A stretch of DNA of 64,000 bases from Arthrinium phaeospermum (Eukaryota; Ascomycota; Sordariomycetes; Amphisphaeriales; Apiosporaceae): the NCBI GenBank assembly GCA_006503535.1, contig QYRS01000010.1, positions 2,604,001-2,668,000 of the forward strand. Direction: 5' to 3'. Under the pieces are notes generated by a model. That model did not search any database. It was not told where the DNA came from and saw only the letters and a list, made by a program, of their open reading frames with translations. Shown piece by piece: positions 26,392 through 37,636 of this stretch (position 1 is the first letter of the stretch; the number at the start of each line of letters is the position of its first letter). A program made the translations under genes and the position numbers.

Positions 26392-28266
26392 GGTATGGTC
26401 GATCTGCCTGGAGTTGGAGTCGTCAATGTCGACTGATTTGTTGCTTGGGGGGACATATGTGAGAGAAATGCAGAATGCAAGTCGGGGAAAAACGAGGAAT
26501 GACAGAAATTAAGGCAAGCAGGCAATAACTTCCTTTTCGATATGGGGTTGGCTGCATGGGCCTCTTTTCTCTTTGTTCCCGTTCGCTATCAGTAGCCATG
26601 TCGAGCATGTGCAGAAGGCGAGGTGCCTCCAAGGTCCCGCACCATCGTGTTTGGCGAAGGAGCCCACACCATCAACGGCGTAGCATTCGGGGATTGAGAG
26701 GGGGGGTTACATGGATCGGGATGGGCGGGCACTCCATCTCGACTCCACCTCCACCGACGCCCACACACTGAATCGGGAATCCATAACACGCTTGTTACCT
26801 GTTTTCCAAACCTGCTAGCAACGACTTTGCGTCGTTCCGGCAAGCCACCATGCGAGCGTCGACAGTAGGCGTCACGACAAAAGAAAGCAGCTGGCATCTC
26901 AATCATGATCAAGCAAACATCTTTGCATTGCAAACTTCAAAAAGCCAATGGCGTTCTGCTTCCGGTATGCCGCGCATTCAGTGGTGCGGTGCTAGCTTCT
27001 TCTTCAGCTGCGCTGGGCGCATGTTTTTCTTTTTATATCATAAATGACCAGTTCGGGTTTCCTGCTCATGCATGGGTAGCTTGGCGGATAACCGAGACCC
27101 CTGTCCCGGGACCCCCCCGGGCCCCCCAAAACCCACACCGTTGGCAACGATTGGGCTGTGGAGGGGTCGGCATCCCAGCACGACTTCTCTACTTGTAACG
27201 GAGAAGCATGGTGGAAAAAGGCAACGAAGCCGAAGGTTCCCTGTTTTATTGGCCACCGCCCAATCGATCTTGGGATTAGCGGCATGCAGCATTTCCGGGA
27301 CCTACAAAGAGATCTCGGTCCCAGCATAAGGCCGGAGAAGCAATACCAATCGAGACCAAAAATAACGTTGGACACGCATGGGTCGTGTAACCTGTCAGAT
27401 GTGACGAGCCGTTTTGGGCCCTGGTGGCGGGGAGGGGTTTTGGCGCCCTACGGTTGCAGGGGACTGACTGCTGAGGAGGGATATCCCGACCTTCTATGAG
27501 CCGGGTCTGTTCAATCAACGACCAAAGATCGTCTTCAGAGACCGTACGTTTGGAAATGAGTTATCGACTTTTTCCAAACTGCCGAGCTGAGCAAATAAAA
27601 GGATGGTAGGGTGCGACGCATCACTTTGGTTTCAAAAGGGGGCCAGTCATTTCATCGTCACTCTGCATTCCCAGCCATGCATGCCAATAGTTGTCCAATA
27701 TCGCTACAGCCGAGGCACCTCAGCTTCTGCTTACTTGCCTTCCACCCACTTGCGTGTCTGCAGCTCGATGGAGAATGAAAAGAGAAATTCTGCAAGGGCG
27801 CAGGGCCAATCTTGCTGCTGCAGTTGGGGCAGCGCAGGAAGGAAGATCTATTCCAGTCCCCAGACCAATAAGCAGCACTTCGCCCCTGGCATCCTGCTGC
27901 AGGCGTGCGCAGTTCTTTATTGATAGTTGATAAGCATGTGCGGAGAGTGATCAATCATTTGGGAAACGTTTACGATGTCGCGGGAAAAAAGAAAAGTGAT
28001 ATTCGAAAGTGGTCCGATTCGAGTGAGGTCGACGAGGATCTGGAAACAATTGCTACCAACACATAATCTCTGCCAACACCCAACGTTCCAGGATGATATT
28101 CGTATATATCTCGATGCCGTGTGTCTTTGTTCCCCAGACTCGTCCATGCTCCGAAGATCCACACAGAGACAACTTACTCCACAAGGCGCCCGTTGAGGAG
28201 TTAGAGAAGCACGCTCGACCCTTCAGACGCCCCTAACTGATACGAACGACCCTTAAAGTTGTCGAA
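26392..28266. other. Divergent intergenic region, P450 / Pth11-like gene
   Basis: About 1.9 kb between two divergently transcribed genes, holding both promoters. It contains a C/G homopolymer-rich patch near 27,107-27,126. The many short open frames show no domain, no consistent codon bias and no splice-supported extension. I see no additional gene. Confidence 0.6.
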
Positions 28267-29855
28267 ATGGCGCTCGGCGGCGACGGTCCCTACATGGTGG
28301 CCGTGCTGTGGTCGCTGACGGGCCTCATCCTCTTCTTCCTCTTCCTGCGGCTCTATACGCGCATCGTCTGTGTCGCCGCCTATGGTATTGACGACCATTT
28401 CTACGTCTTCACCTGTGTAAGTCCCGCCGGAAGACCCGAATCGTGATTGATTCCAAGCTGACATGAGGCCTCTCTCGCACAGGTTTTAATCGTTGCCTAC
28501 AGCTCCTTGGAGACCGTAGCCGCGCACCATGGCTACGGCCAATACGACCTCGACGGCGACACCATCGCCAGGAGTACCTACTTCCGCATGATCGGCCAGA
28601 CCTTTTCGTTGATTGCCACGGGCGCCTCCAAGTTCACCGTCGGGCTGTTCCTACTGCGGCTCGTTGTCGTGAGGTGGATGATCATTGCCATCTGGGTGGT
28701 CATGGCCATCATGGGGATACTCTCGACCTGTTCGTCTACACCCACGTATCCTATCCTCGTGGTACTGAGCTGACATGCTACGTAGTGGCCACCATCTTCA
28801 CTTGGGCGGCTTGCACGCCCGTCGTTTTCACATGGGACGAGCGTATTCCGGGCGGAACGTGCATCGACACTATCCCACTCGCCATGGGGCTGGCTCGTAA
28901 GTGCATCAATCACATCTTACCTCATGAGGATAGAAACTTACCAAAGTGTCACCTGCTATAGTTTTCACGATTGTAGCAGATCTCTTCTTCGCTATACTTC
29001 CGTGGATCTTCATCTGGAAGCTCAACATCCCGAAGCGGGAAAAGATCATCCTGGCCGTCAGTTTGAGCCTGGGCATCTTGTAAGTATTTCCACTCTTCTC
29101 TACGTTACCTCCTCACTAGCAACCTCTTACTCACCGCTCAACCCAACAGCGCCGCCGCCGCCGGAGCCAAGCGAATCATGGAAGTCAAGGGCGTCCGCGA
29201 CGTCCCCGTCGGCGTCATCGTCTGGTCCCAGGTCGAGACGGCCGCCACCCTCGTCTGCGTCGGGATCCCCGTTTGCCGGCCCCTCTGGACCCGCCACCTC
29301 AGCAAGTTCTTCAAGTCCCGCAGCAGCGCCTACGAGCGGCAAGAGGGGCCCAGCGATGACGGCAAGAACTCTGGCGGGCCCGCGCCCATCGGCATGAACA
29401 CTTTCGGCGGCGGCACCATGCCCGGCGCCAAGAACTCGAGTAGTGGCGGCAGCCCCGGCAGGAAGAAGAAGAAGTCGTCCAAGGTCAGCTCCCGCATCTC
29501 GTCGCTGTGGTCCATCACCACCACCTCCCAGGCGCCGCGGGCGGGCACCGAGCACCGCCGGGAAGAAGACGATACCAAGAGCGACGAGATCAACCTCACC
29601 ATCTCGGAGGAACAGCTCAAGGGGCCCGAGGTGGTCGAGACTACAGAGACTACACAAGGCCACGGCGTGGCGATGGGATTTCCCGGCGATGTCGAGACCG
29701 GCCACGCAACGAATGTCGGGGCGGAGCTGAAGCGGTCGTGGATCCTGGGCGAGGGCGTCAACCAGGCCTACATCCAGGGCGACCAGAGCAAGGAGGAGGA
29801 AGAGAACAAGGAGGGCATCATGGCGTCCCGGACGTACGAGATCAAGCGCTCGTAG
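28267..29855 (+). CDS. Pth11-like seven-helix rhodopsin-domain membrane protein
   Basis: Five exons give 443 aa: 28267-28416, 28483-28729, 28786-28896, 28962-29079 and 29150-29855. Introns are 52-70 nt; the second uses a GTTCGT donor, chosen because it is the only one that keeps phase. Seven hydrophobic segments fill residues 1 to about 260. Family marks are LRLYTR at the end of helix 1, GIDDHFY, WAACTP before the extracellular loop with the conserved cysteines, DLFFAILPW, and a REK turn followed by LSLG. The C-terminal tail of about 180 aa is Gly/Ser/Lys-rich and cytosolic, with an RKKKKSSK basic stretch. Members are proposed surface receptors, Pth11 of the rice-blast fungus being the best known; most have no proven ligand. 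No CFEM domain precedes the helices. Second-exon splice choice is the least certain part. Confidence 0.85.
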
Positions 29856-31014
29856 CGGGTTTCATTGTAGAATTAGGTTCTCAAAGTGCCACCACTCGGG
29901 ATGCTTTTTGTTTAGTAGTTCGGCGCATTGGGGTCTGTTCCGGGTGGCAAGTATCGCCGCGATGGCCGGTCCGGTTCGCTTCTTGGCGGCATCAGGAGAA
30001 GGAAAACAGGACCTCTGCTGATGGGCTGACAGATACATAGTTGTACGAATGATGACATGATTAGGTTATGAAACATCAGTTGGTGATTGTTTGGAACCGC
30101 ACTTACTCTGCTTGGTGGCACTTTTCTCGAGAACGACCACCAACACCCGAGACCAACAGGCTAGGGTCGATTTGTGCATTGACATCCTTACTCGCCACGA
30201 TCAGCAGTCGACTGGTATCTCTGCCCGTGAGACAATTGCCGACCGCCCATGGTCCAGCATGATGGCCCGGGCGTTATCGCCATCGTAGACGTTTGTTGCC
30301 CCGCGCTGGGGATATCGCTCTTCCGAAACGTGCCGCAAGCATGTCAGGACGCGCCCTGCATTGTACTTTGTCGATGCGAAAAGAAACAGTATCAGCTACC
30401 GGCTGCTTGTTGCCATCGATAAACCCAGACATCACAGACCTGGCGGCAGAGACGGCACACATACACCGCCCTGTTCTTGTTCTTTATTGTTCCTCGCCCC
30501 GATTCTCAACAGCTTCTGGAAGACATCGACGTCCGGATTTGGCGGATCGAAGAATCGATAAAATTAAGCCCCCTGGACGATCGTCTCCGCCGTAGTGGGA
30601 TACAGTGGAGTGGTTACTTGCATGCAGAGCATCCCCTGGCCCGTGCAACGGTCGGTGCCTCGGTGTGAGTGGTCACATCGCTGGCTGCCCTCCTGAACTA
30701 GGCAAGGAAGACCAGCAATATAGAAACAAAAGGTGGGCATTCGATCCGATATTCCCCATAAACGGCCACGCTTACCAAATGAACATGCCACGGTACCGCG
30801 AACGGGGGCATCAATAGGGGCACTGCCCTAGGACCCCAAAGTCAGGCAACGGCGACGTCTTATAGAAAAGCGTCGCGCGTCGCAGCACCATCCGTTCCTG
30901 TTTCATCCCCCCAAGGAGACAACTGAAACATATCGCTCCCCCAGTCTCTCATTGCGATATCCCTTCCTTTCCCTCACACACGACCAAATTCGACGCTCCC
31001 TAATTTCCGCCACG
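29856..31014. other. Intergenic region before the Cys-rich secreted gene
   Basis: About 1.15 kb with only short frames lacking domain or codon support. It holds the 3' region of the Pth11-like gene and the promoter of the small secreted protein. I see no further gene. Confidence 0.55.
30852..30876 (+). promoter_or_regulatory. TATA-like element framed by a GCGACG/CGTCGC inverted repeat
   Basis: TATAGAAA lies at 30,861-30,868, 154 bp before the ATG of the cysteine-rich secreted protein. It sits exactly in the 13-base loop between GCGACG (30,852-30,857) and CGTCGC (30,871-30,876). TATA placement fits a fungal promoter. The flanking hexamer palindrome could be a factor-binding site or chance. 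Confidence 0.35.
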
Positions 31015-31377
31015 ATGGTCTCCGCCGCTTTCCTCCTCACTTCGGCCCTTGCGTGCCTGCAGGTCTCGGCCGTGCCCGCCACCCAGAACGAGCGCCGGTG
31101 GATGTGCGGATCGCCCAGCGTGGCGGCCCAGGACCGCTCGAACCAGTGCATGCGGGAGAAGGCCCCTGACGCCTGCCCCGACCAGGATTGCAACGAGGAG
31201 TGCTACCAGGAGCTGTGGAAGACGTGCTGTGAGTAAAATTAGCATTGGCTGGATTTTATTCTATAAGACTCTGAGACTAACGACAACTGCCGGTTCACAG
31301 GCAAGAAGAATGACGGCAAGGTCTACGGAAGCTTGATAGACCCGGAGCGCTTTGACTGCGCCATCTGGATGCCTTAG
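31015..31377 (+). CDS. Small secreted cysteine-rich protein, effector candidate
   Basis: Two exons (31015-31228 and 31301-31377) joined across a 72-nt phase-1 intron (GTGAGT...CACAG) give 96 aa. The start is MVSAAFLLTSALACLQVSAVPA, a classic signal peptide with cleavage likely near residues 19-22. The mature part of about 75 aa has eight cysteines, with one CC pair, in the order C-C-C-C-C-CC-C. It therefore probably folds with four disulfides. The spacing does not match hydrophobins (no C-CC-C-C-CC-C), CFEM or LysM domains. Without splicing, a stop follows at once at the CC pair, so the second exon is needed for the eighth cysteine. The gene stands alone between the Pth11-like and zinc-finger genes. 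Small size, secretion and cysteine content fit effectors, antimicrobial proteins or toxins of microbes; I recognise no family. Confidence 0.75.
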
Positions 31378-31899
31378 ATGGTCTACAGAGTTCCGGTATC
31401 AGCCCTGCATCAGCACCAGCGTCCCTGATACTCAATGCGACGCGTCACCTGATGAATGCCAGTTACGATAGAATGGTTGTTGGCCACCAGGTACTGATCA
31501 CGTATGTGATTTGGCAGGCTTATCGCATTGCCACACAGCGTGTTTTCGGGCACGGGAGGGGAGTCCTTGGGGGAGGAGACATAATCAAGTATAATATTAA
31601 TAAAAACCCACACTCGCTTTGCGTCCTACGGTCCATCGTATCGAATGTCTCGACTATGTTGAAGATTGAAAACTTTTGACTATCACATTTAACCTCATGT
31701 TTGTGTGTTTTTGTTCTGTCTGGGAGGCTTGCCATGGATCGAAAGGAAATGCATCCTGGCTATTATTGATGTTGGATCAATCTAGGTGAAGCCTGTAACC
31801 AGCCTGAGCCTTGGAAAGATAGAAAGGATTGTGGAGAAACGCCGTCGCACACTTGTTGTTGTCAGAAACTGCTGAAGCTACCAAACCACCCGGTCTGCC
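31378..31899. other. Intergenic, convergent 3' flanks
   Basis: About 0.5 kb between convergent genes. An AATAAA at about 31,599-31,604 could serve as a poly(A) signal for the secreted-protein gene, though it lies about 220 bp after the stop. Nothing else is recognised. Confidence 0.5.
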
Positions 31900-33125
31900 T
31901 CATCCGTCTCTGTCCGCCTCCTCGGCCTTCATGCGCCCCAATGGGTCACTGCCCAGAAAGTTCCACATCTCGGGATATTCCTCGATATTATACCAGTCGT
32001 CGGCATCAGTAGGAGTCATCCCTTCATTTCCAATCGTCAACGTATCTAGCAGGGGAGGCTTCTCCCATTGCAAAAACTCGGGTCCCTCCATAGTGACCCC
32101 CGGAACGTAACGCGGAACCGATGATCCATTCGTCCAATCAATTGACACGAACTTTGGCCGCGATATTGTTGTATCGTATGTGTAAAATGGCATGGAGAAG
32201 CTTGGGGTCGAATGTGGCAACCAGTTGTCTCCGTCGCTGAAACCTTCTGAATTAGAGATACTCAAACACGACCCATTTGATCCATGGTGGCTCAGGCCAG
32301 GCAAATCTATATCTTCCATCTTGGGCTGCTCCATGGTAAAGTCCGAACTCTGGATGCTGGGATATCTGCCAGGATAATCTCGCAAAGCGTTGGCGAAATG
32401 GTTCCGGAGGAGATGCGGATCTTTTTCGTTGAGCAAGCTTTCAGGAGAGGAGAGCAAAGTGTCCCGGAAGCGATTTGCTAAGTGGTCCGCAAGCGGGTCC
32501 CACCAGTTCCCAAGAGACTCAAAGTCCAGAGTCGGAATGGTGATGGACGGCGTCCGGAGGTTGGCCTCGAGATTATCTGACAAGATTCTAAGCATACCGC
32601 ACCTATCGTTACATGATTACACTTGAACTTACAAGCTGTTTCAGGTCGCTTGACCTGAGGAAACAGGATATCCCATATCTCGAACCATTTGTCTTCGGGA
32701 GTCTGACACGAGCTCCTCTTGCGACTTTTCAGCATGCTCATCTTATCCTGGCCGATGCCCTGGGCCACCGGATCTCGGCATGAGTTATCTTTCCGAGGGC
32801 ATGGCGAGGCCTGTCGCCTATGAGCCAATAGATCTTTGTCTTGCTTGAAGGTCTCGAGACACCGATCGCACGAGGTCTGGTAGTGGCACCGGTAGATGTG
32901 CTCCTTGAGACGGGGTATCTCTACCCAGCCCCGGCTGGCACACAGACTGTCTGGAGAATACCGATGGGGAAACGCCTTATATAGCGGGCAGGCAAAGGGT
33001 TTCTGATATCCAATCTCTGAGCGGGATCTCTTCTGCTCTCGATAACATTTGCTATCCTCTTCAATTGGCGGTGGGCGCTTGGACGAGGTGCCCGGGCAAC
33101 CTGAAGCTAACGCTGGCTCACCCAT
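31900..33125 (-). CDS. C2H2-like zinc-finger protein of a fungal-specific family
   Basis: Exons 33125-32633 and 32576-31900 are joined by a 56-nt phase-1 intron (GTAAGT...TCAG) and give 389 aa. The core reads FACPLYKAFPHRY at 44-56, then RLKEHIYRCH at 72-81, then CDRCLETF with a downstream histidine and cysteine. The cysteines and histidines at 46, 62, 76 and 81, then 86, 89, 102 and 109, form two putative zinc sites. Next comes EDKWFEIWDILFP, a signature shared by many uncharacterised ascomycete proteins. The C-terminal half is acidic and aromatic-rich, possibly an activation region. The start is uncertain. The frame stays open upstream to 33,491 but has no ATG at that end, and the GC3-rich codons near 33,310-33,480 followed by a GTAAGC donor hint at one more 5' exon. 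A nuclear role is inferred from the fingers only. Confidence 0.75.
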
Positions 33126-35577
33126 CCCATTGGCGGAACGCAAGTGGCAAAAAAGGGAAAGTGATACCGCACATAGAGCCCGAAACCTAAGGCAACTAAA
33201 TAAGCATGTAACTACTCCCGAGTGGCAAATTGCATCTATGTGTGAAGGTAATAAAGAGGTGCAATGATCCCTCTGGATTGCTTGAAAGAAACAATACATG
33301 AATTCAAATAGGCTTACCTTGAGGCCGCCGCAGAAAGCCCTCGTTAGCAGGGAGACGAGTCGCACAAGGCGCGGCGTCGCTGGATTCGCATCGATTACGC
33401 TCTTTCCGGTTTCCTCGGGGGCCGGGCCGAAGGTGGTGGCAAAACAGGAACCGATTGGTACGGCTAGGCGGGGGCGACTGCTGACGCCCACGAACTGCTT
33501 ACGACAAATTTATTGATATACGCCCGAGGCAGACGGATGATTGAAAAATGGAAGTATGAAAAGGGAAAAAAAGGCAACGAAGTGGAAAAACTGCAATGGG
33601 GAAGCAGAAGCCGGGCGAGGTTGGGCAAGTCCATGGAAGCCGACGGGTGACGATTGTGGCGGAGCAGGCAGGCAGGCAGGCTAGAACATGCATGCTGACA
33701 TGGACGCCCGACTTGTGTGAGAAAAGGCCCAAACTACCGGCCTGAGTATTACAACCCCACATACCAGGCTGCAGGCTTGACAGCACTGCCCCAAGATGAT
33801 GTGTCAAAGGGAAAGACATACTCAGCCCCCTTTTGCCGAGAGGAGGGGGTGCTCACCGCATACGTTTTGTTGGCTTCCATCATTCATATAGAGATGCCCT
33901 GAGTGTACAAGTGTTTCTTTTTGATATTAAAAAGGAAAACAAGCAGAAATAACCAGTTCTGGTATCTTCTTCTACCAAATTGGTGTTGAAAGTATGAGCT
34001 GCGCATGGCCAAATATGCTTGAGAGAGGTTCATCGAGATAGGTTCTTCGAGGCGCAACACTCTCCCACTGGTACTCACATGACAGCAACGATAAGCACCC
34101 CTAAGGTGGCATGTAATATAACTCTCGATGATCTTTTCCAGAGCCTGCACTGTGTCGCCCAGTTTATATGAGGGATAAAATGGGCAAATGCAGGTTCATG
34201 TTCTCTGCCACCAACCCAAACTCCGCCAGGCTTCCGCCACACAGCACCAGGCACCAATTCATTGCAGGTACCGGCCCATATCGATTTCCCAGAATGGACC
34301 TGCCTTCAGTTATTCGGTCAGTGGAGTAGAAAGAAGCGTGTTTGCTTACTGCAGTCATACTTTCAGATCTGTTGTTGCAGAAGATGCCGACCAGATTGAG
34401 AAGCGAAACGGGGGGTCATCATGGTGAGCCTCAGGACCCTTTTGAGACATGCCGGTAGTGCTTCCACTAAACACTTTCAGACTACCATGGCCGGCCGTCA
34501 AAGAATCTCCCCATTTCGTTCTGGGGATGGCAGGGGGCTTTGATTGGGTTCCTTGCCTAGGCTCTGTCCTGCAGCGTGTGATCTGCTCCGAGTGCCATGT
34601 GACGGGACAGGCAAATCTTCATAGAAGATGCCAATCGTCTTGTTGTTTGCTCATCCTTGAGGCTAGCCATTGGTGAGGTGTTGGACCGTGACCGACCATT
34701 CAGGAGTACTGACACCCACCCACCCAGCACCTGCTTCGACCCGCAAGTGGCCATTCTGACCAGTAGCAACCTGTAGTTGCACTGCCTACACACCAAAAAC
34801 CACGCGAGATCAAAAGTACTTCCTGACATTAGCAACCTGTCTTGAGGGGAATGCGAGTGGGACGATCCTGCGTGTGTCCCCCTCCAACCTTGGCCGCCTC
34901 CTATTTCGACACTGGTCTGGCAAAGAAGCCAGTCTTGCTTGAAACCCGTCATGTATGGCTTTAGGTGCACCAAACATACCCTTGGCTTTTCGATACATCC
35001 TCAAGGCTCGGCAAGATCCTTTTTTAAGCCTTTCTGGTCCCCGTCACTTCGAGGTTTCTTGAGGAGCTCTAACCGAGACACAACCAAGGTGAGTACAGAC
35101 ACGCGTCCTCAAATCTCAGGGTATCGACTTAGAAACAAGTAAGCTGATCTCTCCAGATAGCTCGGAGCAAACGACAGCCGACAGTCAGCTTTCGCTGCAA
35201 GACACATCGTCACTATCGTCCCGTCGCCCCGAATCGACTGCGGAAGGAAATCCACGTCTACCAGCAATCACTTGATCGCCGTAACAAATTTCAACACGCA
35301 GATTCGCACCACGAGTTCCTGTCCGGACATATTCTCCCTGAGGTAGGTCGGAACCTCGACAGAAATAGGAGGAACGAGAGATCTACCGGCCTCTCAAAAG
35401 AGAAAGGGGCACCGAAGGCGCGACTCAACGGTCTCGCGTCAAGCTTGATATTACCCCGGTCGGGAATCGTCTTTGCCTCCAACTTTCATTCGATCATTTC
35501 CCAACAACATCGGCCAACGACAACGTCTCATTGCCGGGGTCTAACCAGGGGCAAGTAAGTTTCAACAACTCGGCAAC
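33126..35577. other. Intergenic, possible 5' exon of the zinc-finger gene
   Basis: About 2.4 kb. The part at 33,314-33,491 on the minus strand has coding-like codon choice in the zinc-finger frame, but I could not find a phase-compatible acceptor with a good branch point. A (GGCA)n microsatellite is at about 33,664-33,682. The rest contains only short unsupported frames. It probably also includes the 5' untranslated region of the gene starting at 35,578. Confidence 0.45.
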
Positions 35578-36583
35578 ATGGCAATCAGGAACACGATAGC
35601 GACAAGTGCCTCGGCACTGCGGGTGATGACGTCATCCCTGCCACTGGCTGTCGGTAGAACTTTGAGAAGAGAGTTTGGTTTACTTCCCTTGACCATGCTC
35701 TGTGGCACAGCAGCTGGTGCGCCACCCGTAAGCGTAGGTAGGCCCTGCAATGCATACGTACAACGTACTTGCTGACTCTGCCAAGGCGACTACCATGGCC
35801 TCGAGGCTGGTCGAGAACGCGAAGGCTGAGGTAATTCTTGGCCAAGGCAAAGGTAGGGTCACTCGACCAAAGAGCACACAAGAGTACATACTGACCAAAT
35901 ATTTAGCAGCTGACCTCGATGGCGTGATGTCCGACCACCGCTCGCTCCTGTCCCTTGTCGGCGCCAGCCCAACTACCCTGAGGTCGCTCGGAATCGTTCT
36001 CGCTCTCGTCGCCGTTGTAGCCCTGGGCAAAACCACCTGCTTCCCATCTGCCGCTCTGGTCGAAGACGTTGTGCAACGTGCAAACTCGGCCAACCATGAC
36101 GTAGTCCCACCGAATAGTTTGATCTCTCGCAACCAGGAGGACCCGCAATCGGACAGCTCCATAGACCTCAGCGACTCGGGCGAGGTGTCCGAGGCTCTCG
36201 ACCAGATTCTTCAGGGCCTTCTGCCGCCGCCTGGCCGCAATGTAGACTCGTATCCCAGCCTCGATCATGACCCAAACCACGATGTCCATCTGACTGGATC
36301 TCAATTCGGACTCGACGACCTGCCAAACATCAGATGCAGCGCTCATATGCCTTCTGATATATGCGCCCCTGTAGCTTCCCCCGCTGATTCTTCTGGCGAA
36401 GAACTGCCAAGCGACCCACTGGATCATGTCTTTGGGGTGGTTGACAAATACCACGACATTGACTTCGACTTTACTGTCTATGGACCAAAGGACAATGACA
36501 GTGTCTCGGTAGCAAGTATGGTCGCAGTCTTTAATGAGGACTCTTCGACGGATTTCTCTTCGGAGAGCTCGTCGATAGTCTAG
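35578..36583 (+). CDS. Hypothetical protein with one membrane helix and an acidic tail
   Basis: Tentative three-exon model: 35578-35727, 35786-35852 and 35907-36583, giving 297 aa. The ATG at 35,578 has good context (CAACATGGC). Intron 1 has a GTAAGC donor and a GCTGAC branch, but its acceptor would be the weak AAG at 35,785. Intron 2 has a GTAGGG donor, a TACTGAC branch and a TTTAG acceptor, and phase is kept. An unspliced alternative starts at ATG 35,750 or 35,795. One hydrophobic helix (LGIVLALVAVVALG) lies in the middle. The following 180 residues are rich in Asp, Ser and Pro (for example SSIDLSDSGEVSEALDQIL). The last exon has strong pyrimidine third-position bias on this strand, which argues against the antisense frame. 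I do not recognise a family. Confidence 0.5.
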
Positions 36584-37636
36584 TAATGACATGATTGCTG
36601 AGGAGGGAACGAGATGCGTAGCAGAGCAGCATCGAGGTTTTCAAGGCAGTTGATAGGAAAACGCCTCATGTTAGATTCCGAGTCAAATAGACCGAATGGG
36701 TTTGGATACGGCATGATTAGAACGGGAATGCAGTCTGAAGGCGAAACCTGGTTGCGCATTTGTGAAAGTTTACGAAAAGTGATATTTGCTAGGAGAAAGA
36801 AGGAACTATCAATCTTGTTCGCCAGATAACGAACGTATGGTTCCTTGGGTAAGCATGGACACTTGACGCAGACAACGAAGCGAAGCCCGATTGGGGGCTG
36901 ACAGCGAGGAGTCAGGTGGGGGCAGCCTGACGGAAGGGTCCCCGGAAACCGGATTTGATTGGCATATCGCCTGGCGTATTACAAGCGATCCGCCAGAGTC
37001 ACCGTCTCGTGCTCCAGGCCAAGTCGAATAAAGAGGTCCACGTCAGAGGCGAGGTCCTTTTCTTGATGGCTGACGCAAGGGTATTCTCCAATGGACATTA
37101 CGCTGTAGATCAGTAATAATTAGATTTCGCTGCTTACGTCAAACTGCCCAGTGAAATGAACTAGACAACAAAAGGTGACTTTCCAAATTTTTCATCATTG
37201 ATACCCAAACCCATGCACAGGCCTTTTGGGGTGATATATCAAACAGCACTTGGTGAAGCCGTGAACATTTCTATGAGTCGAGATTTCATCCCAGAGATGT
37301 CGGTGAGCCATTGAAGCGGTGGTACAATACGTAGCTGTAACGCCCCATGTATGAGCCCATGGTTTCACAGCGACACGAAATGAGTTCCAATGTCCTGCGG
37401 TATGAACTCTGTTAACTGAAAACCGTAGACACGTGCCAGGAAATTCTCGAAGGCTACGGGAACCTTGATACTGAGAGCCCCAGTAAAGAAGAACTTGAGA
37501 AACAGGGCTGGAGTTCCCGAGGCAGGGTTTTGACTGAGCATTGCAAATTTGCCAAATTCCGACCACAACATCGCCCCAAGGCATATCCCCCAGAACTGTA
37601 CCTTGTTACATGGCGTTCAGTGCACCATCCTCCAAT
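36584..37636. other. Intergenic, upstream of the decarboxylase gene
   Basis: About 1 kb holding the promoter of the orotidine-phosphate decarboxylase gene. A minus-strand ATG frame at 37,195-37,584 (129 codons) begins about 50 bp from that start but shows no domain or codon support. I see no other gene. Confidence 0.55.

Noticed and set aside
24465..29855. Secondary-metabolite gene cluster around the P450
   Set aside because: No polyketide synthase, peptide synthetase, terpene synthase or prenyltransferase occurs in the window, so one P450 near a receptor gene does not make a cluster.
31015..31377. Hydrophobin identity for the cysteine-rich secreted protein
   Set aside because: Eight cysteines are present, but there is only one CC pair and the order is not C-CC-C-C-CC-C. 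The mature protein is also too polar.
35903..36592. 229-codon minus-strand frame opposite the acidic-tail protein
   Set aside because: Third-position pyrimidine bias supports the plus strand. The minus frame shows no domain, and its composition mirrors the plus-strand codons.
37195..37584. 129-codon ATG frame divergent from the decarboxylase gene
   Set aside because: A shared promoter would be only about 50 bp. Composition and codon choice are not coding-like and no domain is seen.
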